NCBI GenBank assembly: GCA_903879825.1
Contig: CAIRND010000193.1
Location: forward strand, 1-8,543
DNA from: an uncultured Geobacteraceae bacterium
GTDB taxonomy: Bacteria; Desulfobacterota; Desulfuromonadia; Geobacterales; Pseudopelobacteraceae
Length of the DNA: 8,543 bases
Direction of reading: 5' to 3'
The position numbers were made by a program, and so were the translations under genes. Within the stretch, counting starts at the first letter, position 1. The number at the start of each line of letters is the position of its first letter. Under the pieces are notes generated by a model. The model was not told the origin of the DNA. It saw only the letters and a program-made list of their open reading frames with translations, and made no database searches. Positions 1 to 5,528 of this stretch are shown in pieces.

Positions 1-38
1 ATAATGGCCTGTTTTTACTGCTGCCTGTCGGTGCAATC

Positions 39-2369
39 ATGCTGACTTCTCCCTGCCGGACTCCCCACGTGACATCATCAAATACGCTTCTTGAAGCGCG
101 GGCTGGTGTTGAAATCGCCGCGGTGCGCGATGCTGAAGATGTTTTTCAGTATGTGCGGAGAATCACTAACGGAGAATTCGATCATGCCCTGTATCAACAG
201 ATTATCGGGGCGGCCAACGAGTTCAAGGAAGGTGACGTGACCGTGGCAGTGGCCGCGCGCGATCAGAACAGCCGGATTCTTGCCCGTCAGTTACTGGCCG
301 CAACGACCATAAGGAAATTGCATGAGACTCCGCTCTTTCTGGATGAGCAGCAGGCGCTTCTCTGGAGCGATATTGACAGCGCTGCGTATCAGCGGATACA
401 GGGATGGAATATTGCGGGTTTGAAGCACTTTCTTCTCAATAATCCGGAGTGTGAGATCAAAAAAATCATGCCCGGTTTGAACAGTGATGTCATTGCGTGC
501 GTGGTCAAATTGATGAGCAATGATGAGCTGATACACGTTGGACGCACCGTATTCAACCCCCTCCCCGGCAGTAAAATCGGCTCAAAAGGTTATCTGGGCG
601 CCCGGATCCAGCCAAATTCTCCCACTGATACTCCTGAAGACATTGTCTGGCAGGTTTTTAATGGTTTCTCGTTTGCGGTTGGTGACGTTGTTCTGGGGAC
701 CAATCCGGTGGATAGTTCACCGGCATCGGTCGCGGCACTGGAAGCTGCTCTGCGGGATGTTGTTGAAACATTTGGCTTGAAAGGGAAATTACCCTGGAAT
801 GTGCTCGCGCATATCGATGTTCAAGATGAGGTTGAACAGGAATATCCGGGCTCAACCGATCTCTATTTTCAAAGTATCGCAGGAGTGGAAAGTGCAAACA
901 GAACCTTTGGTATCTCGGTAAAGGCAATGATGCAATATGCGGCAGAGCGCACGGGGCAGTTCGGGTTGTACTTTGAAACAGGACAGGGCGCGGATTTTAC
1001 CAATGGCCACGGGCACGGTTTTGACATGCTTGTGCATGAATCGCGAAAATACGGTTTTGCCAGGGCGATGAAACAGAGGATCGCCAGCGTAAAAAGCGAC
1101 GGCAGAGGCGCGTGGGTAATTCTGAATGATGTTGCCGGGTTTATCGGTCCCGAAGTGTTTCGCAGCAGGGAACAACTGGTGCGCACCTGCCTCGAAGACA
1201 TCGTCATGGGCAAACTGCATGGCCTGACCATAGGTCTGGATATCTGCACCACTCTGCATATGTCGGTCTCACTGGACGATCTGGAGTGGTGTCAGGACCA
1301 GATTATGCCTGCCAACCCGGCCTATCTGATGGCGCTGCCAACCCGCAATGATCCGATGCTGAGCTATCTCACCACCTCGTTTCAGGACCACGTGCGCATC
1401 AGGGAAACGTTTGGTTACAGAGTCAATGACGATATGTGGGATTTTTTCAAAAGGATCGGGGTGATCGACCAGGACGGCAAGCCAACAGAACATTTCGGTG
1501 ACCCGTTGTGGGTTTATTATCAGTACAGAGTGCTGAAAGGGGACCTGCGTTCCCGGCAGGACATTTTCAAGGAAGGGAGTCGCGGTATCGAGTTCGTCAA
1601 AGCCAGAGGCGTTCCGCTTGCCATAGGGCATGGCGATAACATCTGGGACATTGAACCGGGGCTGAACAGAGAGATTCATGCCTTGTATGATGACGCGAAA
1701 AAGAATATCTGGATGGAATTAAGCCCTGATTTTCTCACAGCGGTGCCTGATGCCGTCGTTCTGAAGAGCAATTCAAAAAATAGGGACGATTACATCGGGC
1801 ATCCTCTCACGGGTGAAAGCCTGAATACGGATTCAATAGCCCGGCTAGACAAACTGGCCAGGGAGCGGAGCGTCAATAAGCTTGAACCGGATGTGCAGAT
1901 TGTCATATCTGATGGCTTGAATGCCCGTGCGCTGATGGATAAGGATCATTTCCTGCCATATTATCTGATGTTGCGGGAAGAGCTGGCGCGAGAAAGGTTT
2001 CTGGTTGCTCCGGAAAACCTGGTGGTTATCGGCGGACGCGTTCGTGCCGGTTACCGCATTGGGGAACTGTTATTTGCCACCAATGGCGATGGGGCGTCAC
2101 CGAAAGCGATTATCCATATTATTGGTGAACGGCCGGGGAATGGACACCAGACGTTTTCTGCCTACATTGTTTCACCACAGGCAACAATGTGGAGTCAGCC
2201 AGGGATGGTGGATCATAATCACGCCATGGTGGTTTCAGGAATTTCAGACACCTCGCTTGACCCGAAAGCAGCAGCCGTTGAAACCGTGAGATTGCTGAAG
2301 GAGATCAAAAACGGCAGTTCATTGCCACAAAAAGGCACAAAATTCACAAAAAACAGCATGTTAGGTTGA
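39..2369 (+). CDS. eutBC: Ethanolamine ammonia-lyase, fused large (EutB) and small (EutC) subunits; 5' end probably incomplete
   Basis: Predicted to convert ethanolamine to acetaldehyde and ammonia with adenosylcobalamin. From the ATG at 39 the protein has 776 residues. The EutB core runs from about residue 23 to 490. Residues matching the substrate-contact set of E. coli EutB (R160, Q162, N193, E257, E287, F329, D362, recalled from the literature) are all visible: R189 and Q191 in GARIQPN, N222 in GTNPV, E284 in SIAGVES, E313 in LYFETGQG, F368 in GFIGPE and D401 in IGLD. Their spacing matches apart from about ten extra residues between E313 and F368. The EutC part covers roughly 515-756, with VQIVISDGL (619-627) and IGERPGNG (695-702). 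The subunits are normally separate genes of about 450 and 295 residues. The ATG at 39 has no Shine-Dalgarno sequence, and the frame is open back to base 3, encoding a hydrophobic run (LFLLLPVGAIML). The true start is therefore probably upstream, perhaps with a signal peptide. No EutA reactivase or shell genes are in view. Identification is firm; export is uncertain. Confidence 0.93.
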   Translation: MLTSPCRTPHVTSSNTLLEARAGVEIAAVRDAEDVFQYVRRITNGEFDHALYQQIIGAANEFKEGDVTVAVAARDQNSRILARQLLAATTIRKLHETPLFLDEQQALLWSDIDSAAYQRIQGWNIAGLKHFLLNNPECEIKKIMPGLNSDVIACVVKLMSNDELIHVGRTVFNPLPGSKIGSKGYLGARIQPNSPTDTPEDIVWQVFNGFSFAVGDVVLGTNPVDSSPASVAALEAALRDVVETFGLKGKLPWNVLAHIDVQDEVEQEYPGSTDLYFQSIAGVESANRTFGISVKAMMQYAAERTGQFGLYFETGQGADFTNGHGHGFDMLVHESRKYGFARAMKQRIASVKSDGRGAWVILNDVAGFIGPEVFRSREQLVRTCLEDIVMGKLHGLTIGLDICTTLHMSVSLDDLEWCQDQIMPANPAYLMALPTRNDPMLSYLTTSFQDHVRIRETFGYRVNDDMWDFFKRIGVIDQDGKPTEHFGDPLWVYYQYRVLKGDLRSRQDIFKEGSRGIEFVKARGVPLAIGHGDNIWDIEPGLNREIHALYDDAKKNIWMELSPDFLTAVPDAVVLKSNSKNRDDYIGHPLTGESLNTDSIARLDKLARERSVNKLEPDVQIVISDGLNARALMDKDHFLPYYLMLREELARERFLVAPENLVVIGGRVRAGYRIGELLFATNGDGASPKAIIHIIGERPGNGHQTFSAYIVSPQATMWSQPGMVDHNHAMVVSGISDTSLDPKAAAVETVRLLKEIKNGSSLPQKGTKFTKNSMLG

Positions 2370-2377
2370 GTAAATAT

Positions 2378-4141
2378 TTAACCTGTTTGGTGATCTCGAT
2401 GCATGACATAACTCACTGGTATTCTTTGCGCTTTTTGTGCTTTTTTGCGGCCAACTGCTTTTTCTAGGTTATTAAGAGCCAGCGCCGCTGCATTATATTC
2501 GCAGAAGGAACGGGGCTCATAGCTCTGGCCTGTTGCAAGGTGTGCTTCCTCTTTCTTCAATCGCCCAAAAGCATACCGGCCGATAAGTGGCGCAATCAGG
2601 CGAGTTTTCAGGCCGAATTCGGCATAAATATCCGCAAGAAGTGTAGCGGCCTTTTCCCGGATCTGCGGGTTTTTTCGATAATACTTTTTCATCGCCCAGA
2701 CTGCGCCGGCGTAGGTCGACCGGAGTGGTGCCGTTTCCCAGGCAAGACGTTTCCGAACGCCGTGGGAATGTGATTTGTGTTTCTGCCATCCCTTCAGCAG
2801 CACCCGGAAGAGGCGCAAAAGGCTGGGGCCGTTCGCATCAAAATCGCGGCGGAAGGCGTCCAGCAGATAGTTTTCTTCCTCCCCGTTTTCAAAATGGGGG
2901 TGGCGATAGTTGAAGCGGAACTGGCCGTGGGCATCGGCAAAGGGAAATTCTGATTCCGGCAGGAGAGTCCCCTCCCGTGTGTGCCTTTCGTGAAGCGGGG
3001 TGCCAGGAATCGGCGTGTACAGCATAAACTGATGAAAAACCGTATCATGACGGACGGCATAATCGACGATCGCCCCCAGTTGTTCCGGATGATGTTCTTC
3101 AAGACCAATAATTGACGAACCGAGAACCCGGATGCCGTTGGCTTGCAGATGTTGCACAAGGCTAAGGGTATCGACCCCCTTAAGCTTGTTATAGGCGCTC
3201 TCTTCTCCTTCAAGTCCCATCCAGACAAATCCGATCCCCAATCCCAACAACTGATCCATCGAATAGGATTTCAGTACCCGTGCCGAGCTGAATACGGAGA
3301 GTGACCAGTTTTTGCCGTGAGCCGCCATCAGTTCCAACAGCCGCAGAGCCCGTTTACGGTGCAGCAGAAAATTCTCGTCGAGGACAAAGAAGGAACGTAC
3401 CTTTAGCTTCCGTTCAATGTCGCACATGACGCTATAGAGTTCATCACCGGTTTCATAGAAATTGATAAATTTCCCTTTGCCGCCAAACTGGGCGGAGGTG
3501 GAACAGAAATTACACCCCATGGGGCAGCCGACGGAAGGAATCAGGATCGCGGCCGTCCGTTCAGGGCTGTCACCAAGAGCAAGACCCATGGCTTTTGAGC
3601 CGAAGCCGGAAAAAGCGGCAGGGTGTTTGATCGGCTGCTGGTCATCCTGGCCGAGGTAGCGTTGAAACCAGCGGATGCCTTCACCGCGCACGATGAGATC
3701 GGCATCAACCAGTTGATCAAGCCCCTCCTTGTTGGCGATGTGTCCGCCGATGACAATTGTGGCCCCCGGTTGAAAGCGGCGGATTAACTCGCACATTTTT
3801 GTTACTTTGCCAACATTGGCAATTATGCCGCTGATGCCAACGACGTCGTAGCTTTCCTGGCTGATATGCGCGGTGAAGCTTTCAAGAGTCGGGAAGTCGA
3901 GCAGAGTGCAGGGTGCATCAAGATTCTCCTGTATCATCATCAGTCCGAAAGAGCGGTGGAACATGCGGAGGGAAAATCCGCCCTGCAGTCGGGTGACCTG
4001 ATTCTGGTACAGTTCCATCGGATTGGCTTTGCGGCTGCCGTATTGATCGTCCTGACCGTACGGGCCGAAGACACTTGAAAGAAGGACACGGGCTTTGGTT
4101 GCCAGTGGATGTGGGCTGGGGCACGCGGGGGTGTGGGGCAT
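2378..4141 (-). CDS. B12-binding-domain radical SAM protein, specific reaction unknown
   Basis: A 587-residue cytoplasmic protein with the two-domain plan of cobalamin-dependent radical SAM enzymes. Residues about 16-165 form a Rossmann-like B12-binding domain (VVGISGIIANVGK at 100-112, TIVIGGHIANKEG at 128-140). It lacks an obvious DxHxxG histidine motif, as is common in this class. The radical SAM core follows, with the 4Fe-4S motif C206-PMG-C210-NF-C213 and downstream core segments FVLDENFLL (252-260), WMGLEGEE (307-314) and GSSIIGLEEHHPEQ (341-354). Residues about 415-587 are a mostly helical, basic tail that I do not recognise. Relatives include methyltransferases and ring- or lipid-modifying enzymes (for example the hopanoid-modifying Hpn group), but no specific reaction can be assigned. 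I start it at 4141 rather than the longer in-frame ATG at 4186 because only the former has a good ribosome binding site. It is convergent with the eutBC fusion, 8 bases between stops. No clear promoter was recognised upstream. Confidence 0.88.
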   Translation of the reverse strand: MPHTPACPSPHPLATKARVLLSSVFGPYGQDDQYGSRKANPMELYQNQVTRLQGGFSLRMFHRSFGLMMIQENLDAPCTLLDFPTLESFTAHISQESYDVVGISGIIANVGKVTKMCELIRRFQPGATIVIGGHIANKEGLDQLVDADLIVRGEGIRWFQRYLGQDDQQPIKHPAAFSGFGSKAMGLALGDSPERTAAILIPSVGCPMGCNFCSTSAQFGGKGKFINFYETGDELYSVMCDIERKLKVRSFFVLDENFLLHRKRALRLLELMAAHGKNWSLSVFSSARVLKSYSMDQLLGLGIGFVWMGLEGEESAYNKLKGVDTLSLVQHLQANGIRVLGSSIIGLEEHHPEQLGAIVDYAVRHDTVFHQFMLYTPIPGTPLHERHTREGTLLPESEFPFADAHGQFRFNYRHPHFENGEEENYLLDAFRRDFDANGPSLLRLFRVLLKGWQKHKSHSHGVRKRLAWETAPLRSTYAGAVWAMKKYYRKNPQIREKAATLLADIYAEFGLKTRLIAPLIGRYAFGRLKKEEAHLATGQSYEPRSFCEYNAAALALNNLEKAVGRKKAQKAQRIPVSYVMHRDHQTG

Positions 4142-4147
4142 TGTTTT

Positions 4148-4153
4148 CTCCTT
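4148..4153 (-). promoter_or_regulatory. Shine-Dalgarno sequence deciding the radical SAM start
   Basis: On the minus strand the sequence reads AAGGAG, then six bases (AAAACA), then the ATG at 4141. This is a near-ideal ribosome binding site. The upstream in-frame ATG at 4186 is preceded by a pyrimidine-rich stretch with no purine-rich site, so the 15 extra residues of that longer frame are probably not translated. Confidence 0.85.
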
Positions 4154-4255
4154 GTATAGCTTGAAACGAGGAATATTCTGTTGCATGAGTGGAGAGTGAG
4201 TAAGAGAGACCTTCTTGTTGCAATCTGGACGGTTAAACCTGAAAACGGCATTTGA

Positions 4256-4386
4256 TCACGCAACGCCGCAACGAACGCAACGAAAAGCAGAGACTTATAC
4301 CGAATTAGTGATTAACCAATCGGGTACACCTGAATAATGACTTAAGCTGCTGATATCATACGTTGCGTCGTCGCGTCGTTGCGTGA
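4256..4386. repeat. 131-base imperfect inverted repeat with heptamer-repeat arms (MITE-like element or structured RNA)
   Basis: The left arm (4256-4282) and right arm (4361-4386) are reverse complements over about 26 bases, with two mismatches and one extra base in the left arm. They share the outer ends TCACGCAACG and CGTTGCGTGA. The left arm holds three copies of CGCAACG (4259-4265, 4268-4274, 4276-4282). The 78-base AT-richer interior has nested pairings: AGCAG (4286-4290) with CTGCT (4347-4351), and TACCGAATT (4298-4306) with AATCGGGTA (4318-4326), the latter with bulges. The whole unit could fold into one long hairpin as RNA or single-stranded DNA. It encodes no recognisable protein, and I see no clear target-site duplication at its edges. 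It sits between the radical SAM 5' end and the hicAB 3' end. It could be a non-autonomous mobile element, a repetitive intergenic element, a small structured RNA or a protein-binding array. Confidence 0.75.
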
Positions 4387-4476
4387 AACTGCTTTTTGTT
4401 AAACGGCTGGCGAAGTCGGTGATGAGGATGGAAAATCAGGGGGCTCAGTACGGCTTTCGTCTGGAGATATCCGATG

Positions 4477-4494
4477 GCAACAGGTGCAACAGGT
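4477..4494. repeat. Perfect 9-bp tandem duplication (GCAACAGGT x2)
   Basis: GCAACAGGT occurs twice back to back. It lies in the gene-poor stretch, about 90 bases past the large inverted repeat, and shares the GCAAC core with that repeat's heptamers. No function can be assigned. Confidence 0.6.
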
Positions 4495-4624
4495 CGTGCG
4501 TCAAAAAGGCCTTAGGTGACTGGCATCACGTAAGACAATTATCTCATTCATTTCAATGGAGGGGGTACTGCGTGCGATGCTTTATTGCTGGATTATAAAG
4601 ATGTGGAAAGAAAAAATGAAGCGG

Positions 4625-4653
4625 TACAATGCGTTTTACAATACTTTTACAAT
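4625..4653. repeat. Three TACAAT boxes spaced about one helical turn apart
   Basis: TACAAT occurs at 4625-4630, 4637-4642 and 4648-4653, with start-to-start distances of 12 and 11 bases. This spacing would put the boxes on one face of the helix. Each also resembles a sigma-70 -10 hexamer, but no gene follows on the plus strand. It lies just past the 3' end of hicB. It may be chance in AT-rich DNA. Confidence 0.4.
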
Positions 4654-4705
4654 GTTCAGTCGTGAGCTGCATTTTTTAAGCGTAGGAATTTAGCCCGACA
4701 GCCCT

Positions 4706-5122
4706 CTAGACAAATTCCAGCACAAGCCGTTTACCGAGCGCTGCCGCCGCCCTCTCTAGCTGTTTCAGATTTGGCGCATGGTGCGGGTTTTCAAGTCGTT
4801 GGGCTGACGGCCAGCTAGTGCCGAGCGCACGGGCAAGATCAGACAGGGTACGGTCCTTGCGCGACTGGCGAATAAGCATGGCGGCCTGCGTTGCGGAGTC
4901 CGGCGCGACCATATACTGACCCTGCTGGATATCAGACGGGAGAGGCACATCAATTTTATTATCCAGTCGGTAGCTCAAGATGCCGGTCAGCACCTCTGAA
5001 GCGTTAAACAGCGACTCTTCAAGCGTGGTGCCGCTGGTGAACGCCTCTTCAATATCAACGAATTGGACAAGAAAGCCGGATGGTTCATCGGAAATTATTG
5101 TGCATGGATATTCGATTTTCAT
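4706..5122 (-). CDS. hicB: HicB-family antitoxin with C-terminal helix-turn-helix
   Basis: A 138-residue antitoxin that by family knowledge binds and neutralises the HicA mRNA interferase and represses its own operon. The N-terminal half (residues 1-60, MKIEYPCTII...GFLVQFVDIEEAFTSG...LEESLFNASEVL) is the partly degraded RNase-H-like HicB fold. Residues about 90-138 (DRTLSDLARALGTSWPSAQ through the end) form an XRE-like helix-turn-helix for DNA binding. The ATG at 5122 overlaps the hicA stop (ATGA, bases 5119-5122), so translation is probably coupled. An AGGAG sits 10 bases upstream (5133-5137). The same frame stays open farther upstream to about 5578, but that part runs through hicA and its promoter and is not coding. 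Length and domain order match characterised HicB proteins such as that of E. coli. Confidence 0.93.
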   Translation of the reverse strand: MKIEYPCTIISDEPSGFLVQFVDIEEAFTSGTTLEESLFNASEVLTGILSYRLDNKIDVPLPSDIQQGQYMVAPDSATQAAMLIRQSRKDRTLSDLARALGTSWPSAQRLENPHHAPNLKQLERAAAALGKRLVLEFV

Positions 5123-5304
5123 TTTAGCGTCACTCCTGTCTGTCGCTGAATAGCGGCAATCAAACCTTTGCCAAGATCGGCAGTACCATGAACCGGAACG
5201 GGAACCACTTTTCCGTCCTTCTCCAGCAGGTGGTGACTGCCCGTTATCCGATCCAGTTTCCAGCCCTCTTTTTCCAACAGCTTGATTACCTGTTTTCCAT
5301 TCAT
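5119..5304 (-). CDS. hicA: HicA-family mRNA interferase toxin
   Basis: A complete 61-residue HicA (YcfA-like) toxin of the expected family length. HicA proteins have a double-stranded-RNA-binding-like fold and cleave mRNA, using a conserved histidine in a G-S-H motif; here this is G22-S23-H24-H25. The conserved C-terminal half VPVHGTADLGKGLIAAIQRQ (35-54) is intact. There is no sign of frameshift or truncation, so the toxin is probably active. It is the first gene of a two-gene operon and overlaps hicB by four bases. No purine-rich Shine-Dalgarno sequence precedes the ATG at 5304, and the best promoter places the transcript start only a few bases upstream. The message may therefore be nearly leaderless and weakly translated, which would favour antitoxin over toxin. 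Confidence 0.95.
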   Translation of the reverse strand: MNGKQVIKLLEKEGWKLDRITGSHHLLEKDGKVVPVPVHGTADLGKGLIAAIQRQTGVTLK

Positions 5305-5313
5305 ACGCTGAAA

Positions 5314-5340
5314 GGTATATCAAATAAGATATACTGTCAA
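5314..5340 (-). promoter_or_regulatory. hicAB promoter overlapping a 7-bp perfect inverted repeat (probable HicB operator)
   Basis: On the minus strand a consensus -35 TTGACA (5340-5335) is followed after 15 bases by a -10-like TATACC (5319-5314). Between and partly over them lies a perfect inverted repeat: plus strand GTATATC (5315-5321), six bases, GATATAC (5328-5334). A related GTATAC occurs at 5343-5348. A palindrome occluding both promoter elements fits autorepression by the helix-turn-helix of HicB, which is established for this family. The 15-base spacer is shorter than the ideal 17, so the exact -10 is uncertain. Confidence 0.7.
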
Positions 5341-5487
5341 CCGTATACAAATCATTCAAATGACAGGAGACAAGATCATCCAATGATTGTTCCATGTGGT
5401 ATAGCGAGGGAAAGGTTCTGCATGACACGGGAGAGCGGTGTTTCACCAAGCTGGAGGCAAAATAGGAATGTGAATTGTGTCGAATTA
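5341..5487. other. Divergent intergenic region between hicA and the sensor gene
   Basis: This stretch lies between the hicAB promoter and the sensor promoter. It contains a third GTATAC half-site (5343-5348) next to the HicB operator, and a loose inverted pair AATCATT (5350-5356) and AATGATT (5382-5388). A 47-codon frame starting at 5383 ends two bases before the sensor ATG, but it has no well-placed ribosome binding site and no recognisable similarity. No RNA gene was recognised. Confidence 0.45.
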
Positions 5488-5496
5488 TGCTATATT
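5488..5496 (+). promoter_or_regulatory. Extended -10 promoter for the PAS/GAF sensor gene
   Basis: TGC followed by TATATT forms an extended -10 element. It would start transcription near 5503, about 26 bases before the ATG at 5529. No good -35 is visible at the usual distance, which extended -10 promoters tolerate. A GGAG (5519-5522) six bases before the ATG serves as ribosome binding site. The promoter is divergent from hicAB but about 150 bases away from its operator. Confidence 0.5.
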
Positions 5497-5528
5497 TTAA
5501 CTGTTTTCGTGTCTCCTTGGGAGTGAAT

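Larger units (their letters stand above)
4387..4705. other. Gene-poor intergenic stretch downstream of hicB
   Basis: About 320 bases without a convincing gene on either strand. It holds a perfect 9-bp tandem duplication (4477-4494), a set of three evenly spaced TACAAT boxes (4625-4653), and small frames of 13 to 71 codons with no recognisable similarity. I found no strong GC-rich hairpin followed by a T-run on the minus strand that would terminate hicAB, nor a terminator for anything on the plus strand. It may be decayed accessory DNA. Confidence 0.6.

Noticed and set aside
852..1259. Minus-strand frames of more than 100 codons opposite eutBC and similar frames opposite the radical SAM gene
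   Set aside because: They lie opposite a strongly conserved coding sequence and have no family similarity or ribosome binding sites. They are shadows of the real genes.
2364..2383. AT-rich palindrome (TAAATATTTA with weak GGTT/AACC flanks) between the convergent genes as a bidirectional terminator
   Set aside because: The stem is short and AT-only at its centre, with no T-run, so it is too weak to call a terminator.
4142..4186. 15-residue N-terminal extension of the radical SAM protein
   Set aside because: There is no ribosome binding site for the ATG at 4186, whereas the ATG at 4141 has AAGGAG at ideal spacing.
4361..4386. Integron attC-type recombination site formed by the inverted repeat
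   Set aside because: The right-arm core GTTGCGT does not fit the GTTRRRY consensus, the arms lack attC-type paired simple sites, and there is no integrase or cassette structure nearby.
4474..4515. 13-residue frame (MATGATGRASKRP) preceded by GGAG at 8 bases
   Set aside because: It is too short to support as a gene. It spans the 9-bp tandem duplication, and nothing else suggests a leader peptide because no gene follows on that strand.
4383..4598. 71-codon plus-strand frame starting with GTG at the edge of the inverted repeat
   Set aside because: There is no ribosome binding site, the start lies inside the repeat arm, and the composition looks random, with no recognisable motif.
4577..4693. 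38-residue plus-strand frame after a GGAGGGGG run
   Set aside because: The spacing from the purine run to the ATG is long (11 bases). The peptide has no recognisable features and runs through the TACAAT repeats.
5383..5526. 47-codon frame ending two bases before the sensor ATG, as a coupled leader peptide
   Set aside because: The nearest AGGAG is 13 bases from its ATG, the peptide looks random, and the predicted sensor promoter lies within it, so it would not be on that transcript.
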